Assembly: GCA_934692625.1 (NCBI GenBank)
Contig: CAKUUC010000010.1
Coordinates: 18,211 to 82,210 of the forward strand
Direction: 5' to 3'
DNA length: 64,000 nt
DNA from: an uncultured Candidatus Melainabacteria bacterium
GTDB lineage: Bacteria > Cyanobacteriota > Vampirovibrionia > Gastranaerophilales > Gastranaerophilaceae
Shown: positions 51,480 to 61,360 of the stretch, one piece after another
Numbering within the stretch: the first letter of the stretch is position 1
Layout: the number at the start of each line of letters is the position of its first letter
Notes under the pieces: generated by a model
The model's database searches: none
Told to the model about the DNA's origin: nothing
The model's input: the letters and a program-made list of their open reading frames with translations, nothing else
Position numbers and translations under genes: made by a program

Positions 51480-52709
51480 TTACATACCCATGTATGATGC
51501 GAACAATGGCAAATACAAGGCTGCAGCAAGAACCAATACGATAGTACCGATAACAACCAACATGATAGGTTCAATCATTTTTGTCATTACATCAATAATC
51601 GTATCTAACTGTTTATCAATGTAACTAACCGCTTGTCCTAACATATCACCTAAACGACCTGATTGTTCGCCTGTTGCAATCATGAACAAAATCATCTTAG
51701 GCATTGTTCTTGTTGATCTTAATGCTGCGGATAAGTGTTGACCTTGACGAACTTTGGCTGTTGCTTCCACAACTCTTGTTTCCAATGTGTGGTTTGTCAA
51801 AGTTAAGTTAGATAGTGTCAAACATTCCAAAATCGGAACACCTGCATCATAAGCAACTTGCATTACAGAAATAAAGTTTGCAAAGTTAGAAAACTGTAAC
51901 AAGTCACTGATTATAGGAATTTTCAACGCTAAAGCATCAATTTTCCAACGACTCGGCTTCCATTTGAATAAGAAGCTGATAAACATACAAATTGCGGAAA
52001 TTGCAATCGGAATACCAAGCCAATTCTTTTTCATAAATAATCCGGCAGACATCAACATTCGTGTAATCCATGGAAGTTGCATACCCATTGAGTCAAACAT
52101 ATCTTTGAATACAGGGAATACGAAAACCAACATGACGATGATAATAAATGCAGCCAAAAGGATTACGAATACCGGATACATCAATGTACCGGTAACTTTA
52201 CTTCTGATTGCGGCTTGTTTATTCAACAATTCCAATAAACGTTCCAATGTCTTTTCAAGTTCACCGGAATCTTCACCGGCTTTTACTAAACCGATATAAA
52301 CTTGTCCAAATTGTTCTGGATATTTTGAAACTGTACCGGCAAAAGTCCCACCGTTCATAATATTACGTCTTAATTCGGCTGCAACCTGACGTATTCTCAA
52401 TTTCGCAGAATCTGTTTCGATAAACATCAATGCTTCAATAATTGGAATACCTGCTGCTGATAGGATTTGCATTGTAGAAGTGAAATCAATTTGTTCAGCC
52501 AATCCTAATTTTGGCATTTTTCCGGTTGCTTTTTTGCTTTGTTTCTTTTTTTGCTCTACTGCATAATTGCTTTCTTCAACAATATCTGTTGCAATTAATC
52601 CTAATTCTCGAACTGCCTGACGTGCGCCACGCATATCATTAGCTTCGACTTTACCTTTTACAAGTTCGTTAGAGCCTTCTTTTAATGCTGTATAGTTATA
52701 TATTGTCAT
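51480..52709 (-). CDS. Type II secretion / type IV pilus inner-membrane protein (GspF/PilC)
   Basis: 409 residues: an N-terminal cytoplasmic segment (about 1-65; YNYTALKEGSNELVKG), then two homologous GspF domains (about 70-195 and 275-400) with three membrane helices near 170-195, 225-245 and 380-400. GspF/PilC is the platform that couples the ATPase to pilin addition. It is the last gene of the operon, 11 bases after gspE. Pilus versus secretion cannot be decided here as no pilin or prepilin peptidase lies in the window. Confidence 0.92.
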   Translation of the reverse strand: MTIYNYTALKEGSNELVKGKVEANDMRGARQAVRELGLIATDIVEESNYAVEQKKKQSKKATGKMPKLGLAEQIDFTSTMQILSAAGIPIIEALMFIETDSAKLRIRQVAAELRRNIMNGGTFAGTVSKYPEQFGQVYIGLVKAGEDSGELEKTLERLLELLNKQAAIRSKVTGTLMYPVFVILLAAFIIIVMLVFVFPVFKDMFDSMGMQLPWITRMLMSAGLFMKKNWLGIPIAISAICMFISFLFKWKPSRWKIDALALKIPIISDLLQFSNFANFISVMQVAYDAGVPILECLTLSNLTLTNHTLETRVVEATAKVRQGQHLSAALRSTRTMPKMILFMIATGEQSGRLGDMLGQAVSYIDKQLDTIIDVMTKMIEPIMLVVIGTIVLVLAAALYLPLFASYMGM

Positions 52710-52720
52710 ACTTCTATCAC

Positions 52721-54790
52721 CTATTCACCTGCCATACCCAAGACTCTGACAAATTCTTCAATAGTTGTTTGTCCGTTTATGATATGACCAATACAAGATT
52801 TGTGCAATGTTGTCATTCCGTTTGCAACTGCAGCTTCTTCAATTTCCAAATCGTGAGCACCCAAAGCAATAAGTTTTTTAATTTCTTTGGTAATCTGCAT
52901 AATTTCGTAGATACCTAAACGTCCTTTATAGCCTTGGAAGTTACATTTGTTACAACCTTTTGCTCTATAAATAGGAGTTTGCATTAAACGTTCAATTTCT
53001 TCAGGATCTGTAGAAACTAATGCAGCTTCTTCTCTTGTAGGATAATATTCTTCCTTACAATCATCGCAAAGTTTCCTGATAAGACGTTGGGCAATTACAC
53101 CAGACAATGTTGAAGATACCAAATAATCTTTTGCACCCATTTCAATCATACGAGTAACTGTTGCAGCCGCTGAGTTGGTGTGAACAGTACTCAATACCAA
53201 GTGACCTGTCAATGCTGCTGATATCGCAATTTCAAGTGTTTCGTAGTCACGAATTTCACCGACTAGGATAATATCAGGGTCCTGACGTAAGATTGCACGC
53301 ATACATGATGCAAATGTGATACCGGCTTTTGCGTTGATTTGAGATTGGTTAATCCCTTCAAGCTTAATTTCGACCGGATCTTCAATTGTTGTAATGTTTA
53401 CTGTTTCGTCATTCAAACTTTTCAATACAGAATACAAAGTTGTTGTTTTACCTGAACCTGTAGGACCTGATGTCAAAATAATACCGTTCGGGCAAGATAC
53501 AATTTGTTTAATCTTGTCAATGTCTGCTTGTGATGCTCCGACAAGTTTAATTTCTTTATCTGTTGAAGATAGGGAAACTGCCGGTGCCAAGATACGAATA
53601 CAAACCTTTTCCTTTCCTGAAACCGGAAGAGTGTTGATACGGAAATCGTACGAACAATCTTTGTAGTTTATTGAGAAAGTACCATCTTGAGGTCGTCTGT
53701 TTTCAGCGATATTCATTCTTGCCATAACCTTGAAACGCGCAATTACTGATGATTCAATCGCTCCAGGGATATCCAAGACTTTTTGTAACATACCATCTTT
53801 TCTGTAACGAACGATATAACCTGTTAAACGAGGTTCGATGTGAATATCGGAAACTCGTCTGTCAATACCGTCGGTTAGAATTTTATTAACAAATACTGCG
53901 ACTGAACCTGTTGCTTGTTCAACTTCACTTTTAATTGCTGCAGCAGGGTCTTCAGCACCTTGATCAGAACTGTTTGCTGCTTCTTGTGCCGCTTCTTTCG
54001 CCGCTTCTTGGGCTTCGTTTTTTGCAAAGAATGTTTTGTATGAGTTATCAAATTCAAAACGAGTCATTAACAACTGTTTTGGAACTAAACCTGTTTGATA
54101 AATGATTTGTTTAACAATATCTTGAGTTAAAGGTTTTACAACCCCCAAAATAACGTTTTTGCCGTCAGCAGAAATAGGAATAACTTTGTTATCTCTGATA
54201 AATTCAGGTTCTAACAAAGAAACATATTTCTTTTGATCTGTCAATTGTTCAGTTGTAACGACATCAAAACCTGTTTGCTCGTGCAAAACATCTTTCAATT
54301 GTTCTAAGGTAATCAAACCCATTGTAAACAATGTAGAACCGATGTTCATGTGTTTACGTTTGGATTCCCCTAATGCTTTCATCAAGTCAACATCAGATAC
54401 CAAACCTTTTTGTAAAAGGATTTCACCCAAACGACCTTCTTTTGCATGACCTTGAGAATGTTCTCCACCTGTATTACGTCCTGTAGCAAATGAGTCTGAA
54501 ATTGTTTCACTGTCAGGAACTTTTATTTGTACATTTTTAGGTAGAATATCAGCGAGCAGTGCTTTCAAATCATCATCGCCGACAAGCATGAATTTTATAG
54601 AATATTGAAAGGTCTTTTTTAAGATATTGCTAATAGTATCTTTGTCAGAAGATTTACATACCGCAACAAACAAGAAGTTGTCTTTTACGCTGATAGGAAC
54701 AAACAAATGCAAGCCTAGCAAATTCTTGTCTATGCTATCTAGCACACCTTTATCAATACTATTTTTTAATCTTAAAATTAATGGATTCAT
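52721..54790 (-). CDS. Type II secretion / type IV pilus assembly ATPase (GspE/PilB)
   Basis: 689 residues: MshEN-type N-terminal domain (about 120-260), an Ala/Glu-rich linker (about 258-285), then the hexameric ATPase with Walker A SGPTGSGKTTT (about 440), Asp box, Walker B ILVGEIRD and a zinc-binding CDDC...CNKC pair (about 600-640). It drives pilin polymerisation at the inner membrane. It starts 39 bases after the secretin gene's stop and is co-transcribed with gspF. Length and motifs are normal. Confidence 0.94.
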   Translation of the reverse strand: MNPLILRLKNSIDKGVLDSIDKNLLGLHLFVPISVKDNFLFVAVCKSSDKDTISNILKKTFQYSIKFMLVGDDDLKALLADILPKNVQIKVPDSETISDSFATGRNTGGEHSQGHAKEGRLGEILLQKGLVSDVDLMKALGESKRKHMNIGSTLFTMGLITLEQLKDVLHEQTGFDVVTTEQLTDQKKYVSLLEPEFIRDNKVIPISADGKNVILGVVKPLTQDIVKQIIYQTGLVPKQLLMTRFEFDNSYKTFFAKNEAQEAAKEAAQEAANSSDQGAEDPAAAIKSEVEQATGSVAVFVNKILTDGIDRRVSDIHIEPRLTGYIVRYRKDGMLQKVLDIPGAIESSVIARFKVMARMNIAENRRPQDGTFSINYKDCSYDFRINTLPVSGKEKVCIRILAPAVSLSSTDKEIKLVGASQADIDKIKQIVSCPNGIILTSGPTGSGKTTTLYSVLKSLNDETVNITTIEDPVEIKLEGINQSQINAKAGITFASCMRAILRQDPDIILVGEIRDYETLEIAISAALTGHLVLSTVHTNSAAATVTRMIEMGAKDYLVSSTLSGVIAQRLIRKLCDDCKEEYYPTREEAALVSTDPEEIERLMQTPIYRAKGCNKCNFQGYKGRLGIYEIMQITKEIKKLIALGAHDLEIEEAAVANGMTTLHKSCIGHIINGQTTIEEFVRVLGMAGE

Positions 54791-54829
54791 TTCTATCTAT
54801 TCTTTGCCTATTACAGTTTTCTAAACTAA

Positions 54830-56755
54830 TTATAAAGTATCGCTGCCAACCGCATCTTCAGTATCAACAACGATTTGCGGAGTTAACATCATAACCATTT
54901 CTTCTCTATCTTTTTTAGTTGCGGTACTTCTGAAGAACATACCAACTACAGGGATATCACCTAAGAATGGGATTTTGTTAACGTTTTTAGTTTCTGATTC
55001 TTGAATCATACCACCGATAACAAGTGTTTCTCCGTCTTTAACTCTGATACCGTTCAATTCAAGGATACGTTTTTGCAACAGTGTTGCCAATGTATCACCT
55101 GTTGTTTGGTCATCAACAGTTCTCAAAATTGAGTTATATTGAGGTTTGATGTTCAAAGTTACATATCCGTCAGGGCTGATGAATGCTGCAATTTCTACAG
55201 TAATACCGTTATCAGAACCTTTCGTAACTTCTTTTTGAACTTGTGATACACCAACACTACCGTTTGATAAGTATTGAGTTGTCATTGTATCGATATATTC
55301 AGAAGACAAGTCGATTTTTGAAGTTTGACCGCTTGTTAATAAAACTTTCGGATTAGCAAGAACTCTTGCTTTGCTGCTTGAAATTAAGTAGTTGATAGTG
55401 TAAACCAACTGTGGAGAAGTTCCCCATTTGCCAATTTGACCAACTTTTTCATAAGTTCCTGTTTCTGAGTTGAATTTACTTGAGTCAACAATTGAATATC
55501 CATGACCTGCGAAGAAAATCGGATAAAGTGGATTTGTTGAAAAACCGTTGCTTCCACCGGCATTGAATGAGAAATTCTTACTCAAGAATTGCCATTGGTT
55601 ATCAAATGTTTTACTGCCGTTTTCATTTAGGGAAACAATTTGAACTTCCAAATATGCTTGTGGAGTTTTTCTATCGTTTGCTGCGATGTAATCACCAATC
55701 AATGCTAATTGATGTTGAGAACCACCGATAATTTGAATAGTTCCTAAGGCAGGGAAGTATGTAACTGTCATACCCATAGACGGGAAGCTGATTAATTTAT
55801 CTGAATCATCATCACTACTAGAATCAGAATTATCATCAAAGTCATCAGAGTTTACTGCAGCGAATGAACAAGCCAATTGACCACCGCTAACAGAAATGCT
55901 AGAAGATGAACCTGAAGAAGAATCAGATGAATCTGCAGCAAAACCTGTAGGAATACCTGCAGCACCACCAGATGAACTACCTGATGATGAATCATCAGTA
56001 CCAATGAACATTGCACCAGGAATCAAAGAAGTACAAATTGCATTAGCCATTTCTGCTGGTGTTGTGTGATTTACTTTATATGTTGTAATTGCAGGTTTTC
56101 TGTCAACTTGTTCTAACAGCCTTTTAACTAATTCAACATCTGAATCAGTACCGGCAACTATGATTTCGTTTGTAATAGGGTTTGCTACAACAGCAGACTT
56201 CGCAGAGATTCCAGGATTTGCTTTTTTAACGTCCTTAGAACCAAAGAAGTTTACGTTGATGAAGTGAGCAACAGCAGCAGCGTTAGAGTATTTTACAGGA
56301 AGAACGGTAACTTGTGCTCTATCTGATAATGACACGGCATTTTCAGATGTTGAAATAATTAATGCACTACCTTGAATATCGTAGTACAATTTGCTGCTTG
56401 TGATTACTAGGTTGAACGCTTGTTCCAAAGGAATATCAACCAAATCAAGTGTAACTGTACCTGTTACTTCAGGAGTAAAGATAATATTCATACCGGCTTG
56501 GTCAGCAAACATTCTCAAAACTTGGGTAACGTCTGCATCTCTTAAACTCAAGTTTACTCTTGTATCACCATTTAAAAGGTGTAAGTCTGAACGTAAACTT
56601 ACGGTTGAACCTGCTTCCGCTGAACGGATTGATGGTCTTCCCGCATTGTAACCGATGTATTCGCCTGCAGCAAATCCTGCTCCCATAGTATTTGTTGCCA
56701 TGAAAACAGTTAACATCAAACTTGCTATTAATTTGTTTCTTAATTTACTTTTCAT
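54830..56755 (-). CDS. Secretin (GspD/PilQ-like)
   Basis: 641 residues with a signal peptide (to about 30). An STN/N0-type domain (about 45-130) is followed by an N-ring domain ending near 235, then a Ser/Asp-rich stretch (about 265-325), a further N domain and the secretin channel (about 380-630; VLANPKVLLTSGQ and GETLVIGGMIQESE). It forms the outer-membrane pore for pili or secreted proteins. The Ser/Asp-rich insertion between the ring domains is unusual. It is second in the operon, after the PilP-like gene. Confidence 0.93.
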   Translation of the reverse strand: MKSKLRNKLIASLMLTVFMATNTMGAGFAAGEYIGYNAGRPSIRSAEAGSTVSLRSDLHLLNGDTRVNLSLRDADVTQVLRMFADQAGMNIIFTPEVTGTVTLDLVDIPLEQAFNLVITSSKLYYDIQGSALIISTSENAVSLSDRAQVTVLPVKYSNAAAVAHFINVNFFGSKDVKKANPGISAKSAVVANPITNEIIVAGTDSDVELVKRLLEQVDRKPAITTYKVNHTTPAEMANAICTSLIPGAMFIGTDDSSSGSSSGGAAGIPTGFAADSSDSSSGSSSSISVSGGQLACSFAAVNSDDFDDNSDSSSDDDSDKLISFPSMGMTVTYFPALGTIQIIGGSQHQLALIGDYIAANDRKTPQAYLEVQIVSLNENGSKTFDNQWQFLSKNFSFNAGGSNGFSTNPLYPIFFAGHGYSIVDSSKFNSETGTYEKVGQIGKWGTSPQLVYTINYLISSSKARVLANPKVLLTSGQTSKIDLSSEYIDTMTTQYLSNGSVGVSQVQKEVTKGSDNGITVEIAAFISPDGYVTLNIKPQYNSILRTVDDQTTGDTLATLLQKRILELNGIRVKDGETLVIGGMIQESETKNVNKIPFLGDIPVVGMFFRSTATKKDREEMVMMLTPQIVVDTEDAVGSDTL

Positions 56756-56787
56756 ATCTGCTCCTGCCTATTACGATTTTATTTTAA

Positions 56788-57576
56788 TTAACTTCTTCTT
56801 CCACCAAATCTGCTTTCCAAATGATACATATCATTCTTTGTTTTGTCTAAATCATCTTTTGAGAATAATTCACCGATTCCTGCTGAATATACGTTAGAAC
56901 CCAATGAAACTGTAATCCAAGATTGATTAATTTGAAGAACTTTGTATTTTTCGTCAATAATTTTATCGCCTTGACGAACTAAATAATCTTTATTATCAAG
57001 ATTGATAATTGCAGATGGGTTTGATTTGTTATACATAATACCAACTACTTTTGTTCTTGTAATCTTTGCTGCCGCAGCTTCTGGGCTTGCTAAAGATGTA
57101 GGTGGCACCGGTAAATTATAGCTATATGGATTTGTATCATCAGGTAATCTTATTACTGTATTTTTTAGACGTTGAAGTTTTGCGATTTTAGCATTATAAG
57201 CGCTTGCTTCCGCAATCGCTTCGTGTTTTGCTTTATCAAATGCTTGTGCTTCGCCTAATGGCATGAATGGGTCACTTCTACCTACAGAAACTACATCATA
57301 ACCTACCAATTTATTTGACGTGTTTTCTTCTTCTTCTGTCGGTACATTGATTTCCGCAGTTTCTGTCGGTCGAGCAGGTTCTGATGTTGATGCTATCGGA
57401 ATTTCGCTATTCTCTTGAGCCTTTTTCCCAAGATTTGGCAAGTTTGGAACAAAGCTGCAACCGCCTGCAATCACACCAATAATACATATCATAGCCATCA
57501 TTGCAATTACAAAGCGTCCACGTTTGCTGAATGTCTTCTCCGCCCAATTCTCTTTTCTATAGTAATTAGTATTCAC
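56788..57576 (-). CDS. PilP/GspC-like inner-membrane protein
   Basis: 262 residues: a short cytoplasmic N-terminus, one membrane segment (about 22-41) ending in Gly-Gly-Cys, a Pro/Thr/Glu-rich linker (about 60-88), the DPFMPL motif typical of PilP/GspC HR regions (about 103), and a C-terminal beta domain (about 165-240; KVVGIMYNKSNPSAIINLDN). PilP and GspC link the inner-membrane platform to the secretin. It is the first gene of the operon, which fits. The Cys after the hydrophobic stretch does not match a standard lipobox. Confidence 0.75.
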   Translation of the reverse strand: MNTNYYRKENWAEKTFSKRGRFVIAMMAMICIIGVIAGGCSFVPNLPNLGKKAQENSEIPIASTSEPARPTETAEINVPTEEEENTSNKLVGYDVVSVGRSDPFMPLGEAQAFDKAKHEAIAEASAYNAKIAKLQRLKNTVIRLPDDTNPYSYNLPVPPTSLASPEAAAAKITRTKVVGIMYNKSNPSAIINLDNKDYLVRQGDKIIDEKYKVLQINQSWITVSLGSNVYSAGIGELFSKDDLDKTKNDMYHLESRFGGRRS

Positions 57577-57862
57577 GCTATCTCCACCAATCTAGTTAAG
57601 TTTTTTACATATAACATTATATTTAATTATCTTCTTTGGCATATCCGTTATTTAATGTATTTTTTTATGCAAAATCCCATCTGACAACGGTCTTTCATTA
57701 TCATCTTATAATATATTTATGATTTAGTCAAAAAAATAAAAACTTAGGAGTTATGTAGGCTTTTGGGGCTGAAAAACCTTGTATAATTGGCAAAAGTACA
57801 CTTTACATTCTGTAACATAAGGCTTTGTAAGGTAAAAGACCAATCCATTGATTTAGATAGAC
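57577..57862. other. 286-bp gap; -10 box for the secretion operon
   Basis: No gene or RNA is evident. On the minus strand a TATAAT at 57616-57621 lies 40 bases before the PilP-like ATG; no good -35 is seen. The rest is AT-rich and unexplained. Confidence 0.35.
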
Positions 57863-58342
57863 TTATCGACAAATTGATAGTCTTTCCAAAAATCTCGCAA
57901 ATCTTACGATTTTCCCTTCGCTATCTGCAGTGATTGAATCAACCAAAATTGTTTTGCAACCTAAATTTTTCCCGCATAAAATATCTGTCAATGGTCTATC
58001 GCCAACTAATGCGCATTTATCCGGAGTTAAATCATGTTGTTTTATAAACTCGCGAACTTTTTTAGTATCAGGTTTTGCTGCGCAAAATAGCAATGGAAAA
58101 TCAGAAACCTCTTTAACCTTTGAAATATAGTTTTCATTTTTATTGTTTGACACAACTGCGATGAAAAAATCTTTACGAACATTATTTAGCCATTCAATTG
58201 TTTTTGGAAAATAACTGCCTGATTTTGAAGCCATTAAAGTGCTATCCAAATCAAATAACAATGCGGAAATTCCACAATTTTTCAATTCTGCTAAATCAAT
58301 ATCATAAATACTTTTCAAATTATAATCAGGTTTAAGAAACAT
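57863..58342 (-). CDS. YqeG-family HAD phosphatase
   Basis: 159 residues. HAD IIIA motifs: LFDLDSTLM (about 30-38) with the Asp-x-Asp pair, VVSNNK as motif II, KPDTKKV and GDRPLTDI as motifs III and IV. YqeG relatives are found across Gram-positives and Cyanobacteria and dephosphorylate unknown or phosphatidylglycerol-phosphate-like substrates. It overlaps the end of the U32 gene by 11 bases, so it is expressed with it. Confidence 0.85.
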   Translation of the reverse strand: MFLKPDYNLKSIYDIDLAELKNCGISALLFDLDSTLMASKSGSYFPKTIEWLNNVRKDFFIAVVSNNKNENYISKVKEVSDFPLLFCAAKPDTKKVREFIKQHDLTPDKCALVGDRPLTDILCGKNLGCKTILVDSITADSEGKIVRFARFLERLSICR

Positions 58343-59606
58343 TTTCTTTTACTCCAACAGTTCTACCCAAAGCTACTTCGTAATCGATTGGTTCATTATC
58401 CAGTTTCAAATAAACCTCGGTATTAGTGTTTGCGATATCTAAGTTTTGTCCTTTTTCATCCAAAATTTCTAAAATTTTTGCTTTGAATTGTTCTTTTGGT
58501 GTAATGATTTCAACTTCATCATTCAATAAAACTTTATTTTTGATTTTTACAAAATAAAGATTGTCTGAGCGTTCAGAAGTGTAGTCGACTTCTGAGTATA
58601 ATTTCTTTCCTCTGAATTCGAATAGAAAATCAGCACCTGCTAAACCTTTTGAAATATCATAACTGTAACTGTCAGGTTTATTTTCACCAAGTGCAAAGCC
58701 TGTTGTATAACCACGATTGCCGACTTTTTTCAATTCGATAAAGTATTTTTCCATGTCTTCATCAGGATTTTTCATAATAGAATCAATTGCGGCACGGTAA
58801 GTTTTTGCAACTGCGGAAACGTAGTACAAACTCTTTGTTCTTCCTTCCACTTTGAAAGAATCCACGCCGGCATCTATCATTTCTTTCAAATGTTTTACCA
58901 AACATAAATCTTTCGGACTCAAAATGTGAGAACCATGTTCATCCTGATTGATTTCGTAATATTGCCCCGGACGAGTGCTTTCAACCAATTTGTAACTCCA
59001 ACGGCATGGTTGAGAACAGTTGCCGGAATTCGCTTTTCTTTCTCCATTTGTAAAATAATCGCTCAACAAGCATCTTCCAGAGAAGGAAACGCATTGTGAA
59101 CCATGAATAAAACATTCGACTTCCATATCCGGAACTTGACGTTTGATTTCTGCAATTTCAGGAATTGATAATTCTCTGGCAAGCACTACTCTTTTGGCGC
59201 CCATATCTTGCCAAAATTTAACGCATTCATAATTTAAAATATTTGTTTGAGTACTGATATGCAGTTCGACATCAGGCATGTATTTTTTCAGTAATCTCAA
59301 TACCCCGAAATCGCTGACTAAAATTGCATCTGGATTGGACTCTTTAATAATGTCCATGCATTCTTCCAAATGTTTTATGTCACGATTAAACGCAAAAATA
59401 TTTAGTGTTAAATATGCTTTTGCACCTAATGAATGTGCCAAATCTACTGCACTTTTCAAGTTTTGAAGGGTGATAATTTCTCCCTTTCTCATTGCTCTTA
59501 AACTAAAATCTACAACGCCTAAATATACCGCATCTGCACCATATTTAACCGCATACTTCAACTTTTCCAAATTGCCCGCAGGCAACAATAATTCTACATT
59601 TCGCAT
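58332..59606 (-). CDS. U32-family peptidase / RNA-hydroxylation protein
   Basis: 424 residues of the U32 family: the TIM-barrel N-terminus (ELLLPAGNLEKLKYAVKYGADAVYLG) and the FIHGSQCVSFSGRCLLSDY...ANSGNCSQPCR signature with four conserved Cys that can hold an iron-sulfur cluster. Relatives such as TrhP and RlhA act in tRNA or rRNA hydroxylation rather than as proteases. Its C-terminal extension (about 330-424) is present. It is first in a pair with yqeG. Confidence 0.92.
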   Translation of the reverse strand: MRNVELLLPAGNLEKLKYAVKYGADAVYLGVVDFSLRAMRKGEIITLQNLKSAVDLAHSLGAKAYLTLNIFAFNRDIKHLEECMDIIKESNPDAILVSDFGVLRLLKKYMPDVELHISTQTNILNYECVKFWQDMGAKRVVLARELSIPEIAEIKRQVPDMEVECFIHGSQCVSFSGRCLLSDYFTNGERKANSGNCSQPCRWSYKLVESTRPGQYYEINQDEHGSHILSPKDLCLVKHLKEMIDAGVDSFKVEGRTKSLYYVSAVAKTYRAAIDSIMKNPDEDMEKYFIELKKVGNRGYTTGFALGENKPDSYSYDISKGLAGADFLFEFRGKKLYSEVDYTSERSDNLYFVKIKNKVLLNDEVEIITPKEQFKAKILEILDEKGQNLDIANTNTEVYLKLDNEPIDYEVALGRTVGVKENVS

Positions 59607-59720
59607 AACTTGATGATAAACTAAACCTAATTAATAATCAACCAAATAGGTGATGACTATTTTTAATAAATGTAGAAAATAGAATATATAGAAAAACACG
59701 AGTTATTTTTGGAGAGAAAC

Positions 59721-59855
59721 ATGCAAACAATTAACAATGCAACTAGTACAATTAAAGAAATTTGGTCTTATCAACATCCTGTAATGCACACTTGGTTTTT
59801 GTTCAGTGCATTTTCACTTGGTTGTATGTTCACTTTATTATTCTTCATTGGATAA
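59721..59855 (+). CDS. 44-aa single-pass membrane peptide
   Basis: GGAGAG precedes the ATG at 59721 by 6 bases. The 44-residue product has a polar N-terminus (about 1-20) and one membrane helix (about 24-43; TWFLFSAFSLGCMFTLLFFIG). A perfect terminator lies 44 bases past the stop. The gene is too short for usual ORF thresholds. Its isolated position, with ribosome site and terminator, makes it convincing. Function unknown. Confidence 0.65.
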   Translation: MQTINNATSTIKEIWSYQHPVMHTWFLFSAFSLGCMFTLLFFIG

Positions 59856-59898
59856 CAAGCAAGATTTTATAACGTAAAGTTATACTAATATCCCGATG

Positions 59899-59929
59899 AC
59901 AAGAACTTTTTAAAAAGTTCTTGTTTTTG
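59899..59929. terminator. Terminator between the 44-aa gene and the MATE gene
   Basis: CAAGAACTTTTT pairs with AAAAAGTTCTTG, followed by T's. It serves both converging genes. Confidence 0.8.
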
Positions 59930-59937
59930 TATTTGAA

Positions 59938-61263
59938 CTATTTTTGAATCATTGTTAGTTTAAGATTGTCATAAAATTTTTTGAGTTTGTAAATCATTAT
60001 TGAGCACAAAATCATAGCAGCCAAGACAAGACCAATCCAGAAACCTATCAATTTATAATTGAAAACAAGTCCTACAATGCATCCTACTGGAATTGAAACG
60101 CACCAATATGCGATAAAATTGGCTAATAATACAATATCAGTTTGTTTTACCCCTTTACAAATTCCGGCAAGTGAAACTTGCAGTCCGTCAAACACTTGAA
60201 ACACTGCAACAACAAGCATTACCGGTAAAACAATCTGATAAATGTTATTATCAACCGTAAATATTCCTACAATGAATTTTGGAAAACTTAAAAATATTAT
60301 TGCGCTGCACATCATAAATAAAACTGACATTGCAGTACCTGTCAAAGCATATTTTTTCAGGTCTTGGAATTCTCCTGCACCGTTTGCAAATCCTACTTTT
60401 ATTGCGATAGCGTTTGAAATTGCAAATGGAACCATAAATGAAATAGTAGTCAGGGAGCATATCAAATTTTGCGCTGCTGCATATATTCCTGATACTCTAC
60501 CCATCAATATTGCAATACAGTTGAATGCGACAAATTCGATAAATACCGCCATTGATATTGGAAATCCGATTTTGACCAAACTTTTGTAATATCCTTTTTC
60601 ATGGTAATTGCTAAGTCTCATTTGCATGTAGCAATATCCTAACAAAGTTAAGCCCATGACGTATCGAACAAGTAAACTTGCTATTGCAAGCCCGATAACG
60701 CCCATTGACGGAATTGGACCAAAACCGAATACGAAAATAACATTCAATGCAACGTTTAGAAATACGCAGAATAATGTTAATACGTTTGGAAACATTACTA
60801 TTTCAAAGGTTTGTAAAAATTCTTTCAAGCAGGCATGTAAGTATGCGCCAAATGTGCTGAATGCCGATACAAACATATATTCCTGAATAGGTTTGACTAA
60901 TTTTTGTTCAAAACCCATGTACGGAATAACCGGAATAAATGCAAAAATTAAAATAGATACGATGAACGCCAAAGTCATTGCAAATCTGATTGACGGATAG
61001 AAATATTTTTTTACAACACGTTTTTCTCCACGATAATTTGATAGTAATGGTGAAATGCTTGAAATTAAACCTATTCCAAAAGTGAAAATACAATTTAAAA
61101 TTGCCGTAGCAATACTAATAGCGGCAAAAGTATCTGTTGAATGACGTCCTGCGACAACTACATCACCAATACCGATAAGAATAAAACCAATATTGCCTAA
61201 TATAATTGGGGCGGAAATTTTCAATAATTCCTTAATGTAATAATTTATTCCGTGTTTGCACAT
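59938..61263 (-). CDS. MATE-family efflux transporter
   Basis: 441 residues with 12 predicted membrane helices in two halves (about 10-220 and 230-430), the MATE fold. Family members export drugs or metabolites in exchange for Na+ or H+. The N-terminus KISAPIILGNIGFILIGIGDVVVAGRHS is characteristic. The substrate is not readable. It is leftward and convergent with the 44-aa gene, and does not share an operon with rplT. Confidence 0.92.
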   Translation of the reverse strand: MCKHGINYYIKELLKISAPIILGNIGFILIGIGDVVVAGRHSTDTFAAISIATAILNCIFTFGIGLISSISPLLSNYRGEKRVVKKYFYPSIRFAMTLAFIVSILIFAFIPVIPYMGFEQKLVKPIQEYMFVSAFSTFGAYLHACLKEFLQTFEIVMFPNVLTLFCVFLNVALNVIFVFGFGPIPSMGVIGLAIASLLVRYVMGLTLLGYCYMQMRLSNYHEKGYYKSLVKIGFPISMAVFIEFVAFNCIAILMGRVSGIYAAAQNLICSLTTISFMVPFAISNAIAIKVGFANGAGEFQDLKKYALTGTAMSVLFMMCSAIIFLSFPKFIVGIFTVDNNIYQIVLPVMLVVAVFQVFDGLQVSLAGICKGVKQTDIVLLANFIAYWCVSIPVGCIVGLVFNYKLIGFWIGLVLAAMILCSIMIYKLKKFYDNLKLTMIQK

Positions 61264-61306
61264 AATTTTATAATATCACAGATAAATTAAAAATATATAT
61301 GAATAA

Positions 61307-61336
61307 CAAAAGACCTGTAAAAAATACAGGTCTTTG
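61307..61336. terminator. Terminator after rplT
   Basis: CAAAGACCTGTA / TACAGGTCTTTG around five A, 25 bases past the rplT stop on the minus strand. Confidence 0.8.
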
Positions 61337-61360
61337 TTTAAAAAGATTAAATCTTATCGA

